This document shows positions 34,119 to 42,791 of a DNA stretch of 52,344 nucleotides, piece after piece. Numbering within the stretch: the first letter of the stretch is position 1; the number at the start of each line of letters is the position of its first letter. The notes under the pieces were generated by a model that saw only the letters and a list, made by a program, of their open reading frames with translations, was not told the origin of the DNA and did no database searches. The stretch comes from Actinomycetota bacterium (lineage in GTDB: Bacteria; Actinomycetota; Acidimicrobiia; Acidimicrobiales; Ilumatobacteraceae): contig SYAZ01000046.1 of the NCBI GenBank assembly GCA_005788815.1, forward strand, positions 1 through 52,344, given 5' to 3'. The position numbers were made by a program, and so were the translations under genes.

Positions 34119-35069
34119 ATGGCAAACGATGCAGAGGAACTAGCGAGCGGGATTCGTGTGGTGATGAATGCCACTGATGTCTCAGGCTTACGACGTCTCA
34201 CGGGTGGTGCCTCACGTGAGACCTGGCGATTCAATGCCGACGGTCAAGATTTTGTCTTGCAGCGTGTTCGCAAGGGAACCCCTGGTGGATTGCGCACCGA
34301 GCCGGCTGTGTTGGCCGCAGCGCATCGTGGTGGCGTGCCAGTACCAGAACTCGTTGTGGATGGTTCTCGTCGAGAAGAACTAGAGCGTCCATTCATGATT
34401 GTGCGAGCAGTACAAGGAGAAACAATTGCTCGAAAAATTCTGCGCGATGATGAGTTTGCCGGTGCCCGCCAGGCGCTTCCAGCACAATTAGGGAAAGCTG
34501 CTGCTTCGCTTCATCGCATTAGTGCCTCAGAAGTTGAAGGTCTTGTGAACGAAGACCAGATTGATCGCTACAAGCAAGTGCTGGACGATCTGGGAGAACC
34601 ACACCCAGTGTTCGAGGTGGCATTCCGTTGGCTAGAGATGAATAGGCCAGTCACCACACATCAATGCATTGTGCATGGCGATTTTCGTTTGGGAAACATG
34701 ATGGTGAACGATCAAGGTTTATCAGCAGTTTTGGATTGGGAACTCGCTCATGTAGGAGACCCCATGGAGGACCTTGGTTGGCTCTGTGTGCGTGCATGGA
34801 GATTTGGTGGGCCACATCCTGTTGCAGGTATTGGAACGTACGAATCATTGTTTGATGCATACGAAGAAGAATCTGGCATTCGTCCCGATGGTCACATTGT
34901 GCGGTGGTGGGAAACGCTCGGCACTTTGAAGTGGGGAATTATGTGCATTACTCAGGCGTCAGCGCACCTCAGTGGTATGGCGCGCAGTCATGAACTGGCT
35001 GCTATAGGTCGTCGCGTGTGTGAAAACGAATATGACTTACTGGAATTACTGACATTGGAGAACTCATGA
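34119..35069 (+). CDS. APH-fold phosphotransferase family protein
   Basis: A 316-residue kinase-fold protein. The catalytic loop is HGDFRLGNMM and the metal-binding loop LDWELAHVGDPMEDLGWL. The N-lobe has FVLQRVRKG with the ATP-binding Lys/Arg region. It belongs to the group found beside acyl-CoA dehydrogenases in actinobacteria (ACAD10/FadE-linked kinases), thought to phosphorylate hydroxyacyl-CoA or related small molecules, not to give aminoglycoside resistance. CAGAGT is 6 nt before the ATG. The 3' end overlaps the DUF6285 gene by 4 bp (ATGA), the standard partnership for this family. Confidence 0.85.
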   Translation: MANDAEELASGIRVVMNATDVSGLRRLTGGASRETWRFNADGQDFVLQRVRKGTPGGLRTEPAVLAAAHRGGVPVPELVVDGSRREELERPFMIVRAVQGETIARKILRDDEFAGARQALPAQLGKAAASLHRISASEVEGLVNEDQIDRYKQVLDDLGEPHPVFEVAFRWLEMNRPVTTHQCIVHGDFRLGNMMVNDQGLSAVLDWELAHVGDPMEDLGWLCVRAWRFGGPHPVAGIGTYESLFDAYEEESGIRPDGHIVRWWETLGTLKWGIMCITQASAHLSGMARSHELAAIGRRVCENEYDLLELLTLENS

Positions 35070-35407
35070 CAGCCCCACATGATCGTCCAAGTGCTGTTGA
35101 GTTGCTCGAAGCTGTCCGTGAGTGGATGGAAAAAGACCTCATGGGTGGAATTGAACCGCGCCTGCAGTTTCATACCCGCGTCGCAATGAATGTTTTAGAC
35201 ATTGTTTCTCGCGAAATCGCAATGGGCGCAGACCAATTGGAATCACACACCGCACTTCTCGCGTCCCTTGGTGTGGATTCAGACGCTGAATTATCTCAAC
35301 AGATTCGCAATGGCGAGTATGACACCAGATTGTTAGAGGTGTTGGAGCGTTTGCGTCCAGTCATTGAAGACAAAGTGCGAGTGGCGAACCCAAAATATCT
35401 GCGTTAG
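35066..35407 (+). CDS. DUF6285 family protein
   Basis: A 113-residue, mostly helical cytoplasmic protein. PHDRPSAVELLEAVREWMEKDL and FHTRVAMNVLDIVSREI match DUF6285, a family consistently encoded with APH-fold kinases and acyl-CoA dehydrogenases. The biochemical role is unknown; a partner of the kinase is likely because the ATG overlaps the kinase stop (ATGA). It lacks cysteines and membrane segments. It converges on rlmN with a 4-bp interlocked stop (TTAG). Confidence 0.8.
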   Translation: MTAPHDRPSAVELLEAVREWMEKDLMGGIEPRLQFHTRVAMNVLDIVSREIAMGADQLESHTALLASLGVDSDAELSQQIRNGEYDTRLLEVLERLRPVIEDKVRVANPKYLR

Positions 35408-36462
35408 CGCGGTTGGCGCGTCTTTTTCATCTCGATAGTTACTGGTTGACCTGCAGCCAATTGGCCACAAGCCGCAGCAATTTCCGTGCCACGGTTTTGG
35501 CGTGTCGTTGCGTTGACTCCTAAGTCGCGAAGTAGTCGCTGGAATGCAGCCACGCGTCCTGGGGAGCTTCCCACGGTGGGCCACCCTGGGGTGGGATTGA
35601 GGGGGATGAGATTCACATGCGCAGGTGGAGACAATTGCAAACACAGTTCTGCCAATTCGTGGGCATCGCGGTCGGTGTCGTTCACTGAATCGATGAGTGC
35701 CCATTCAAAGGTCACTCGACGACGCTTTTCGAAGAGGTAATCGCGACACGTATCCATGAGCATCTGAATGGGATAGCGAGTGTTGATTGGTACTAGTTCA
35801 TCGCGCAATGTGTCACGAGCTGCGTGCAATGACACTGCCAAGTTCACGGGGAGTGGGCGTTGTGTCAAAGCGCGGATGCCAGGAACAATGCCGACAGTTG
35901 AAATAGTGAGATGCCGTGCTGAGATTCCGATATCTGCATGTATGCGTTCGACGGCGCCCCACACGTTTGGTTCATTGGCAAGTGGCTCACCCATTCCCAT
36001 GAAAACAATGTTGTCGATGCGGCGATCTTTCGTAGCGGCCTCGCGGGCACTACGAATGACTTGTTCGACTATCTCGCCAATTGATAAGTGACGGTTGAAT
36101 CCGGCTTGTCCGGTTGCACAGAACCCACACGCCATGGCACAACCTGCTTGTGTGCTAACACAGACTGTGGCGCGATCGTCGTAATACATGAGGACAGTTT
36201 CAATTGGGTGGTTTCCCTCCACGAGATGCCAAAGAAACTTCACTGTGTCGCCATCTTCAGAAGTAGACCGTTGAACTTCAATCAGGCTTTCGGGTAGTTC
36301 GGCATCAATTTTTTTGCGCAGTGCTGCTGGCAAGTTGGAGATATCTGCAGGCTTCTTGAAATGTGTGTAGAGCCCACTCCACAATTGATTCAGTCGATAC
36401 GACGGCTCTCCTTCGAGAATCGCAGAGATCTCCTCACGTGTTGGGTCATACAGCGATGTCAT
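35404..36462 (-). CDS. rlmN: 23S rRNA (adenine-2503-C2)-methyltransferase
   Basis: Radical-SAM enzyme that methylates C2 of A2503 in 23S rRNA and of A37 in some tRNAs. The cluster motif is Cys 108, 112 and 115 (CAMACGFC). The second mechanistic cysteine is Cys 332 in the C-terminal GTEIAAACGQL motif. MGMGEPLANEPNV and VSLHAARDTLRDELVPIN are characteristic of RlmN. It is 352 residues long, normal for the family. The ATG overlaps the mshD stop by 4 bp (ATGA), so it is the second gene of the mshD unit. It ends against DUF6285. Confidence 0.95.
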   Translation of the reverse strand: MTSLYDPTREEISAILEGEPSYRLNQLWSGLYTHFKKPADISNLPAALRKKIDAELPESLIEVQRSTSEDGDTVKFLWHLVEGNHPIETVLMYYDDRATVCVSTQAGCAMACGFCATGQAGFNRHLSIGEIVEQVIRSAREAATKDRRIDNIVFMGMGEPLANEPNVWGAVERIHADIGISARHLTISTVGIVPGIRALTQRPLPVNLAVSLHAARDTLRDELVPINTRYPIQMLMDTCRDYLFEKRRRVTFEWALIDSVNDTDRDAHELAELCLQLSPPAHVNLIPLNPTPGWPTVGSSPGRVAAFQRLLRDLGVNATTRQNRGTEIAAACGQLAAGQPVTIEMKKTRQPR

Positions 36463-37388
36463 GGTTGTGACGCCTCAATGTCGCCAACAAAAGCGTGTTC
36501 TCTGTGGTGAATCTCGAAACCGAGCGCCGAGTAGATAGAAATTGCCTGAGTGTTGTCGGCGTCGACATACAACATGGCTACTGGTGCGCCTTGCTGCGCA
36601 AGATGATGCAAGCCGGCAACGGTGAGTTTGTACCCGAGGCCTTTTCCTGCAGCTGATGGGTGCACAGCAACAACGTAAATTTCGCCCATTGTTGTTTCAG
36701 TGTCTGTATGCAGTTTTGTCCAGCAAAAGCCGCTAAGAGATTCCTTGTCCCAGTGCATGAGGAAACCGTTCGGGTCGAACCATGACTCTTTTTGTCGCGA
36801 TGCAATTGTCTCGTGTGTCCACCCGCCTTGTTCGGGGTGATGTGCAAATGCTGCGTTGTTCACAGTGAGCCACGCGTCTTCGTCGGTGGCGGGCCGAAAG
36901 GGCAACGTCGTGAATGATGCGATAGATGCAGTGACATCTTCAGGTAGCGGTAGTGCGCGACGCATCTGCAGCAACTGTCGACCTGGGTGAAGATGTGCAG
37001 TGTGGGCGAGTTGGCGATGAACATTGTTTGGCTCAAAGACCCACCAGTGCACATGGCCTCCGCCCTCGGTGGCCACGATGTCGAGTGCTTCACGCAGAAG
37101 GTCGGGTGCGATCTCCATGGAGTCGTAACGGTGATGTGGATGAACAATAAGGTCAAGTGACCACGATTCATGTCCACGTGAAATCTGGCAGTACCCCACG
37201 ATGTGAGAGTGGCTATCGTCTCGTGCAATTATTCCGGCAAACCCTGTGCGGCCGCCTTCACGTAAATCGAGCCATAGATGATCATTCAGTGGGCGTGCGC
37301 CATCGGCTCTCCACGCATCAGCAATGAGATCAGAGACCTCATCCATGCTGGCGGCGTCCATTTGACGCTTAATTTCGAGTGATCGCAC
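36459..37388 (-). CDS. mshD: Mycothiol synthase (acetyltransferase)
   Basis: Acetylates the cysteine amine of Cys-GlcN-Ins to complete mycothiol, the main thiol of actinobacteria. Two GNAT domains are visible, as in all MshD proteins. The second has FDPNGFLMHWDKESLSGFCWTKLH, EIYVVAVHPSAAGKGLG (acetyl-CoA loop) and MLYVDADNTQAISIYSALGF. I start at GTG 37388, giving 309 residues, because TACCCT lies 7 nt upstream. The frame is open to 37457, but that would run through the divergent nth start. It is co-transcribed with rlmN and divergent from nth. Confidence 0.9.
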   Translation of the reverse strand: MRSLEIKRQMDAASMDEVSDLIADAWRADGARPLNDHLWLDLREGGRTGFAGIIARDDSHSHIVGYCQISRGHESWSLDLIVHPHHRYDSMEIAPDLLREALDIVATEGGGHVHWWVFEPNNVHRQLAHTAHLHPGRQLLQMRRALPLPEDVTASIASFTTLPFRPATDEDAWLTVNNAAFAHHPEQGGWTHETIASRQKESWFDPNGFLMHWDKESLSGFCWTKLHTDTETTMGEIYVVAVHPSAAGKGLGYKLTVAGLHHLAQQGAPVAMLYVDADNTQAISIYSALGFEIHHREHAFVGDIEASQP

Positions 37389-37395
37389 GTCGGTC

Positions 37396-37405
37396 AGGGT
37401 ACCTT
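37396..37405. promoter_or_regulatory. Fused back-to-back -10 elements of mshD and nth
   Basis: TACCTT on the plus strand (37400-37405) is 6 nt before the nth ATG. TACCCT on the minus strand (37401-37396) is 7 nt before the mshD GTG. The two hexamers share the TA at 37400-37401, so RNA polymerase can use only one direction at a time. Confidence 0.5.
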
Positions 37406-37411
37406 CGTGCC

Positions 37412-38074
37412 ATGGGAAAGCCGAGAACACCAGCGGGTCGGGCCAAAGAGGTCGCATCCAGGCTGGCTGTTCTGTACCCCGAGGCTGAATGCGAACTCAC
37501 ACACAAGAACCCTTTTGAGTTACTGGCAGCCACCATCTTGTCTGCGCAATGCACTGACGTTCGCGTGAACATGGTGACGCCACAATTGTTCGCGAAGTAT
37601 CCCACTCCAACTGCGTTGGCGGCAGCAAACCCCTCCGAACTGGAAGAGATCATCCGTTCAACTGGCTTTTTTCAGACGAAGGCACGCAACCTCATTGGAA
37701 TGGCACAAAACGTTTTGGATCGATACAACGGCGAGATACCAAGTGACCTCGAGGATCTAGTGACATTGCCTGGAGTCGGTCGAAAGACAGGCAACGTTTT
37801 GCGCAGTGTGGTGTTTGGCCTTCCAGGTCTTGCTGTCGACACTCACGTGGGGCGCTTGTCGCGCCGGCTTGGCCTCACTGTGGAAGAAGATCCAGTGAAG
37901 GTCGAGAAAGTTTTGAATGCTTTCTTGCCTCCCGAGGAATGGGGAAGCTTTGGGTTGCGACTCATCTTGCATGGTCGTCGTGTGTGTGACGCCAAGAAAC
38001 CAGCCTGCGATCGCTGCGAGTTTGATGACATCTGCCCGTCCTCGCTTATGCCCACAAAAGCCAAGAAGAAATAG
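37412..38074 (+). CDS. nth: Endonuclease III
   Basis: Base-excision repair glycosylase/AP lyase for oxidised pyrimidines. The 220-residue enzyme has the helix-hairpin-helix LPGVGRKTGNVL with the catalytic Lys, the catalytic Asp in AVDTHVGRLSRRLGL, and the C-terminal [4Fe-4S] loop C-X6-C-X2-C-X5-C (Cys 192, 199, 202, 208). A Lys-rich tail follows. ATG 37412 is chosen: TACCTT lies 6 nt upstream, and the protein begins close to the conserved AKEVASRLAVLYP. An upstream ATG at 37379 would overlap the promoter. Confidence 0.95.
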   Translation: MGKPRTPAGRAKEVASRLAVLYPEAECELTHKNPFELLAATILSAQCTDVRVNMVTPQLFAKYPTPTALAAANPSELEEIIRSTGFFQTKARNLIGMAQNVLDRYNGEIPSDLEDLVTLPGVGRKTGNVLRSVVFGLPGLAVDTHVGRLSRRLGLTVEEDPVKVEKVLNAFLPPEEWGSFGLRLILHGRRVCDAKKPACDRCEFDDICPSSLMPTKAKKK

Positions 38075-38103
38075 CAACTATCGCTCTTGCCGCGCCCGTG
38101 AAG

Positions 38104-38109
38104 TAGCGT
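38104..38109 (+). promoter_or_regulatory. -10 hexamer before small helical gene
   Basis: TAGCGT, 7 nt upstream of the ATG at 38117; identical in sequence and spacing to the one before DUF3499. Confidence 0.45.
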
Positions 38110-38116
38110 TTCGGCA

Positions 38117-38308
38117 ATGACAGCAACTATCCGAGCCGAACTTGGCGCCGCCGCAGATGCAATTGGTCGCTATCGCAGTCGCGTTGCGGGCCTTATCGAA
38201 AACGTCGGAGCCAATCACGAAGACCTCGTGAGTGCCATGTACGAAGCCGAACGTGCATTGTTGTCAGCAGAACGCCTGCTGATTCGTGCTGAAAAAATAG
38301 CCCGATAA
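38117..38308 (+). CDS. Small helical protein, unknown
   Basis: A 63-residue protein I do not recognise. It is rich in Ala, Glu, Arg and Leu with no Cys, Pro or membrane segment. Heptad-like spacing of Ala/Leu (for example YEAERALLSAERLLIRAEKIA) suggests two amphipathic helices or a coiled coil. Support for a real gene comes from the well-placed TAGCGT element 7 nt before its ATG and from the clean fit between nth and hisC. It could be a DNA-binding or partner protein, but no function is assigned. Confidence 0.65.
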   Translation: MTATIRAELGAAADAIGRYRSRVAGLIENVGANHEDLVSAMYEAERALLSAERLLIRAEKIAR

Positions 38309-38324
38309 TTCAACGTAGTGTGAC

Positions 38325-38330
38325 TAGGTT
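38325..38330 (+). promoter_or_regulatory. -10 hexamer of leaderless hisC
   Basis: TAGGTT, 6 nt upstream of the hisC GTG at 38337. There is no ribosome-binding site between them. Confidence 0.5.
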
Positions 38331-38336
38331 CTTGTA

Positions 38337-39398
38337 GTGGCCATCTTCGAACCCCGAGATCAAATACGTGCAATGAGTGGATACCACTCGCCACAAGTCG
38401 ATGTCCCCATTCGTCTCAACACAAACGAATCTCCATTTGCGCCGCCTGAAGGGTGGCTGCGTCAATTAGAGGCGATTGTTTCTGAGATTGAATGGAACCG
38501 GTATCCCGATAGGGCGGCAACGGAATTGCGCCGAACTATTGCGCAGCGACATGGTGTGCGCCCAGAACAAGTATTTGTTGCCAATGGTTCCAATGAAGTG
38601 ATTCAGACCATCCTGCTTGCATACGGCGGTGCGGGCCGAAAAGTTGCAACGTTTGAGCCCACGTATCAGATGTATGCACAAATCGCTCGCGTGACCGGGG
38701 CACAAGTGGTTGAGGGCGAACGACAACCAGACCTCACGCTTGATGTTGCCGAAATCGAACGAGTAGTAAAAGAGCATCAACCAGCGGTGACGTTTTTATG
38801 TAATCCGAATAACCCCACGGGGCTCGTGGAGCCGGCACAAAACCTGCGAGCTCTTCTTGAGATTGCCACAGGCATTGTGGTGGTAGATGAAGCGTATGCA
38901 GAGTTCTCCGATTGGTCGGCAATGGATCTTGTGTCTGATGATGTGCCACTTGCCGTGACACGTACTTTCTCTAAGACCCTTTCGATGGCGGCACTACGCG
39001 TGGGGTATGTGGTGGCGCCCGAATGGATTATCAAAAATTTAGAAATTGCTGTATTGCCGTATCACCTTGACGCGTTCAAACAGGCCGCCACTATTGCTGC
39101 GCTGTCGTTTACAGACGAAATGGAAGAACGCGTGGCCACCATCAAGGCTGAGCGTTCACGTATTCAGACAGCACTGCGAGAGTTGAAATTAGAAGTGTGG
39201 GAGAGCGGTTCAAACTTCATTTTGTTCAGAGCGCCGAGTAAGCCCGCAACCGACGTATGGCAGTCACTTCTTGACCAAGGGGTGTTGGTGCGCGATTGCA
39301 GCTCATGGCCTCGCTTGGCGGGATGCCTGCGGGTCACAGTGGGTACAGCAGAAGAGAACTCGGCTTTTCTGCAAGCAATTCGCACTGCAGTGTCCTGA
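38337..39398 (+). CDS. hisC: Histidinol-phosphate aminotransferase
   Basis: PLP enzyme that transaminates imidazole-acetol phosphate to histidinol phosphate. The 353-residue fold type I protein has RLNTNESPFAPP at the N-terminus, the CNPNNPTG block (155-162), Asp 184 and Tyr 187 (VVVDEAYAEF) and the PLP lysine Lys 213 (TRTFSKTLSMAALRVGY). GTG start with a leaderless-type promoter. It precedes hisB by 62 bp and opens the histidine region, although hisG, hisE and hisD are not in this window. Aromatic aminotransferase activity is a known side role of relatives. Confidence 0.93.
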   Translation: MAIFEPRDQIRAMSGYHSPQVDVPIRLNTNESPFAPPEGWLRQLEAIVSEIEWNRYPDRAATELRRTIAQRHGVRPEQVFVANGSNEVIQTILLAYGGAGRKVATFEPTYQMYAQIARVTGAQVVEGERQPDLTLDVAEIERVVKEHQPAVTFLCNPNNPTGLVEPAQNLRALLEIATGIVVVDEAYAEFSDWSAMDLVSDDVPLAVTRTFSKTLSMAALRVGYVVAPEWIIKNLEIAVLPYHLDAFKQAATIAALSFTDEMEERVATIKAERSRIQTALRELKLEVWESGSNFILFRAPSKPATDVWQSLLDQGVLVRDCSSWPRLAGCLRVTVGTAEENSAFLQAIRTAVS

Positions 39399-39460
39399 TT
39401 CTTCGGACAAATCGTCAAATTGACAGCATTCTTGGCACTCCGAGCGGCGAGAATAGATGC

Positions 39461-40054
39461 ATGGCACGTACAGCCCAAGTAAAGCGAAATACAAAAGAGA
39501 CCACGATTGAAGTCTCCATCAATCTTGATGGTTCAGGAATTGCATCTATCTCTACGGGAATCCCGTTCTATGACCACATGCTCGAGCAGTTGGCACGACA
39601 TGGTGGATTCGATCTCACAGTAAAAGCGGTTGGCGATTTACATATCGACACCCATCACACGGTGGAAGACGTTGCTATCTGTGTTGGCGAAGCATTGCGA
39701 GATGCTTTAGGTGACAAAGCAGGTGTACGTCGGTTTGCTAGCGGAGCCTTTCCTCTCGACGAAGCACTTATTGAGATTTCGCTTGACCTCAGTGGACGGC
39801 CGTTTGTTGCGTGGAATGTGGAGTTGCCAGAATGCTTACCGTTAGGTTCGCCGGCTTTTGATCCATCTTTGGCTGAGCATGCCATCTCTTCACTTGCAAC
39901 AAGTGCCGCTATCACATTGCATGTGAACTTGCGTGCCGGACGCAACGTGCACCACATTATTGAGGCAAGCTTTAAGGGTCTTGCTCGTTGTCTACGAGAT
40001 GCAGTTCGAATCGAGTCATCGGGGGTTCCCTCCACCAAGGGTGTGCTTTCATGA
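39461..40054 (+). CDS. hisB: Imidazoleglycerol-phosphate dehydratase
   Basis: Dehydrates imidazole-glycerol phosphate. The 197-residue monofunctional enzyme contains the manganese-binding repeats: FYDHMLEQLARHGGFDL and DTHHTVEDVAICVGEAL in the first half, and SLAEHAISSLA and NVHHIIEASFKGLARCLRDA in the second. The phosphatase domain of the enterobacterial HisB is absent. I start at ATG 39461, where GAGAAT lies 6 nt upstream. The frame is open into hisC, but the upstream part does not match. The stop overlaps the hisH ATG (ATGA), so B-H-A-F form one coupled operon. Confidence 0.95.
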   Translation: MARTAQVKRNTKETTIEVSINLDGSGIASISTGIPFYDHMLEQLARHGGFDLTVKAVGDLHIDTHHTVEDVAICVGEALRDALGDKAGVRRFASGAFPLDEALIEISLDLSGRPFVAWNVELPECLPLGSPAFDPSLAEHAISSLATSAAITLHVNLRAGRNVHHIIEASFKGLARCLRDAVRIESSGVPSTKGVLS

Positions 40055-40677
40055 CCTCACGCCTGCGCGTGGCGGTTCTTGATTACGGCATTGGCAATTT
40101 GCGGTCAGCGCAGAAGGCTCTTGAACGGGTCGGGGCAGATGCTGTCCTTACCTCGTCTGCTGCAGAAGTGGGCGCAGCAGATGCAGTAGTGCTTCCAGGT
40201 GTTGGGGCATTTGGTGCGTGCATGAACGCACTGCGTGCAGTCGGGCTTGAAGACGTTGCACACAATGCTGTGGTCAGCAAGAAACCATTTTTAGGTATCT
40301 GTGTCGGAATGCAGATGTTGTTCGATTCGAGTGAAGAAGATGCCGGGGTTTCGGGTCTTGGCATCATTCCAGGTTCTGTTCAATGGCTACCAGAAACAGT
40401 GCAGCGGCCTCAGATGCAATGGAATCAACTAACGATTACGAATAATGATCATTTATTTGACGGCCTCGGACATCATCCGTGGATGTACTTTGTGCACTCG
40501 CTACACGGAGTCCCTATTAATTCCTCTGATACGGCAGCAACAGTGCAATACGGATGCACAGTCAACGTTGCGTTTCGACGTGACAATGTATTTGCTACTC
40601 AATTTCACCCAGAGAAATCTGCAGAGAGCGGCTTGAAGCTCCTTGCGAACTTTGTACAACAAGCCGGTGCTTCATGA
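40051..40677 (+). CDS. hisH: Imidazole glycerol phosphate synthase, glutaminase subunit
   Basis: Supplies ammonia from glutamine to HisF. The 208-residue class I amidotransferase has VLPGVGAFGACM, nucleophile Cys 84 in LGICVGMQ and the His 186/Glu 188 pair in FHPEKS. The start overlaps hisB by 4 bp and the end overlaps hisA by 4 bp. It forms a heterodimer with HisF, encoded two genes downstream. Confidence 0.95.
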   Translation: MTSRLRVAVLDYGIGNLRSAQKALERVGADAVLTSSAAEVGAADAVVLPGVGAFGACMNALRAVGLEDVAHNAVVSKKPFLGICVGMQMLFDSSEEDAGVSGLGIIPGSVQWLPETVQRPQMQWNQLTITNNDHLFDGLGHHPWMYFVHSLHGVPINSSDTAATVQYGCTVNVAFRRDNVFATQFHPEKSAESGLKLLANFVQQAGAS

Positions 40678-41384
40678 TCTTGTATCCCGCAATTGATGTA
40701 TTCGGTGGTCGCGTTGTGCGACTTCGACAAGGTGAATACGACGACAGCACGGTGTATGGCGATGATCCGGTTGCTGTTGCTTTGTCTTTTGTTGAACAGG
40801 GCGCCGAATGGGTGCACATGGTTGACCTAGACGCTGCTCGAAGTGCCGAACCAGTAAACCGACCACTGATTGCTCGGGTGGCTGCTGCACTGCAGGGTTC
40901 TGCATCACTTCAAGTTGGCGGTGGTGTGCGCACGGTGGCAGACGCACAAGAACTAGCAACCGCTGGAGTCACTCGTGTTGTCATGGGTTCAGCAGCCGTA
41001 GCGCAACCGTCAATCGTGGAATCTGTCGCGCAAGTTGTTCAAGTCGCTGTGGGTCTCGATCACCGAGAAGGCATTGCAGCAACACACGGTTGGACTGAAA
41101 CATCTGGTGTTTCTGTCGCCGAATTGCTTCCACAGTTTCCCAGTGCATCTGCATTTGTGATTACAGATATTTCACGCGATGGCATGTTGGTGGGGTCAGA
41201 TATTGAAGGGCTCACAGCGGCTGTGGCGTCTACCTCCATTCCTGTCATTGCTAGCGGTGGTGTTGGTGAACTGAATCATCTTGTGGATCTTTCGCGTGTT
41301 GGTGGTTTGCATGGCGTCATCGTGGGCAAGGCCCTGTATGAGGGCAGATTCACTGTGAGAGAAGCCGTAGAGGTTTTACGGTGA
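40674..41384 (+). CDS. hisA: ProFAR isomerase (HisA; PriA-type possible)
   Basis: Isomerises the aminoaldose ProFAR to the aminoketose PRFAR. The 236-residue (beta/alpha)8 barrel has catalytic Asp 8 in [13 protein letters not shown], the phosphate loops VGGGVRT and ASGGVGE, and the second catalytic Asp in [10 protein letters not shown]. In many actinobacteria the same protein (PriA) also replaces TrpF. With trpE present but no trpF visible this is possible, but the window is too short to decide. It overlaps both neighbours by 4 bp. Confidence 0.93.
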   Translation: MILYPAIDVFGGRVVRLRQGEYDDSTVYGDDPVAVALSFVEQGAEWVHMVDLDAARSAEPVNRPLIARVAAALQGSASLQVGGGVRTVADAQELATAGVTRVVMGSAAVAQPSIVESVAQVVQVAVGLDHREGIAATHGWTETSGVSVAELLPQFPSASAFVITDISRDGMLVGSDIEGLTAAVASTSIPVIASGGVGELNHLVDLSRVGGLHGVIVGKALYEGRFTVREAVEVLR

Positions 41385-42160
41385 ATCAAGACATTGTCGC
41401 GCGCGTGATTCCATGCCTTGATGTCACGAATGGCCGGGTTGTGAAGGGAATTAACTTCGTGGATCTGCGTGATGCAGGTGACCCTGTAGAACTTGCCGCT
41501 CGGTATGACGCGCAAGGTGCCGATGAATTGGTGTTTCTTGACATCACTGCATCATCAGATGGTCGTGCAACCATGGTTGATGTTGTGTCACGCACAGCAG
41601 AAGAAGTCTTCATTCCTTTCACAGTGGGTGGCGGAATTCGGCAACTTGCTGATGCTCGTTCCATGTTGCGCGCTGGTGCCGACAAAGTCAGTGTGAATAC
41701 GGCTGCTGTTGAGAGGCCAGGCGTTATCGCAGAGATTGCAGCAGAGTTTGGTGCGCAATGTGTTGTGTGCGCAATCGATGCAAAGTGGCATGCAGATGAG
41801 AATCGATGGGTTGTCTATCTACATGGTGGTCGCACCGCTACAGATATCAATGCTGTGGCATGGGCCGAGCAGGCAGTGGCGCTCGGCGCGGGAGAGATTT
41901 TGCTCACGTCGATGGACAGAGATGGCACCCGTGATGGTTTCGATATCGCCTTGACTCATGCTGTGTCTTCAACAGTTGGCGTTCCAGTTATTGCAAGTGG
42001 TGGCGTGGGAACTCTTGACCATTTAGCGGAAGGCGTATTGCACGGCGGTGCTACCGGGGTTCTTGCGGCGTCTATCTTCCACTTCGGGGAACACACGATT
42101 GCCGAAGCAAAGTCTGTGATGTCTTCACGTGGCGTTCGCGTTCGCCCAGTGACCTCTTAG
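41381..42160 (+). CDS. hisF: Imidazole glycerol phosphate synthase, cyclase subunit
   Basis: Closes the imidazole ring using ammonia from HisH and releases AICAR. The 259-residue barrel has catalytic Asp 14 in [35 protein letters not shown], and the second catalytic Asp in [15 protein letters not shown]. The GTG start overlaps the hisA stop (GTGA). Its own stop interlocks with that of the convergent hydrolase (TTAG). It is the last gene of the B-H-A-F unit. Confidence 0.96.
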   Translation: MNQDIVARVIPCLDVTNGRVVKGINFVDLRDAGDPVELAARYDAQGADELVFLDITASSDGRATMVDVVSRTAEEVFIPFTVGGGIRQLADARSMLRAGADKVSVNTAAVERPGVIAEIAAEFGAQCVVCAIDAKWHADENRWVVYLHGGRTATDINAVAWAEQAVALGAGEILLTSMDRDGTRDGFDIALTHAVSSTVGVPVIASGGVGTLDHLAEGVLHGGATGVLAASIFHFGEHTIAEAKSVMSSRGVRVRPVTS

Positions 42161-42783
42161 ATTTCTGAAAGTGCGCACTGAAGCGCCTTAGTGGAAATAG
42201 CTAACGCGTCAACTGCAAAGAAATGATCGACGCCTGGTGCTTCGATGAAGTGAACATTGTCCCACCCGCTCATCGCTTCTCGCATTGCATCTGGCGTAGT
42301 GATCTGGTCATGTTCGGCCATCACAATGATTTTTGGTCGATGATTGTTTGCAGCAACAGATGATGACGTCATCAGTGATGTTGGTGGCGCAATGCTCAAC
42401 CACGCAGCAATCCATGGATTGCTCACATTCATTGCCACAACCGAACCAAACGAATAGCCAGACATGATGATGGGGCACTCAGGCTCGATCATGTCTGCGA
42501 GTTCGCATGCTGCGGCGAGGTCTAGTCGTTCCGAGTCGCCATCGTCGTGAAAGCCCCCGGAGTTCCCAACGCCCCGAAAATCAATGGCAATGGAATGGCA
42601 GTCGGCCTGTGATGCAGCTTCTTGTAGTGCACGCACCACATGGCTGTGGCGGTCGCCGCCATAGAGGGGGTGGGGGTGGCCAATAATGACGACAGCGCGG
42701 GGTGTCACAGCGTCGGTACGGATGATGTCGGCTTCAATTTCAACACCATCAATGGTTTGAATAAAAACAGTTTCAACTACCAC
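42157..42783 (-). CDS. Alpha/beta hydrolase
   Basis: A 208-residue cytoplasmic hydrolase of the small dienelactone/CocE-like type. [16 protein letters not shown] resembles the oxyanion segment of its group, GYSFGS carries the nucleophilic Ser, and the acid and histidine lie in [10 protein letters not shown] and GVDHFF. The substrate is unknown. GTG 42783 is used; TACCGT lies 8 nt upstream on the minus strand. It interrupts the his genes in reverse orientation: it converges on hisF and is divergent from hisI, with a shared -10 region. Confidence 0.82.
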   Translation of the reverse strand: MVVETVFIQTIDGVEIEADIIRTDAVTPRAVVIIGHPHPLYGGDRHSHVVRALQEAASQADCHSIAIDFRGVGNSGGFHDDGDSERLDLAAACELADMIEPECPIIMSGYSFGSVVAMNVSNPWIAAWLSIAPPTSLMTSSSVAANNHRPKIIVMAEHDQITTPDAMREAMSGWDNVHFIEAPGVDHFFAVDALAISTKALQCALSEI

Positions 42784-42791
42784 AGGTCAAG

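Noticed and set aside
34119-35069. Aminoglycoside resistance gene
   Set aside because: Only the fold is shared; the DUF6285 partner and motif context place it with the acyl-CoA-linked kinases.
39420-39425. Consensus TTGACA upstream of hisB as a -35
   Set aside because: The nearest plausible -10 (GAGAAT, 39449-39454) is 23 bp away, too far for a standard promoter.
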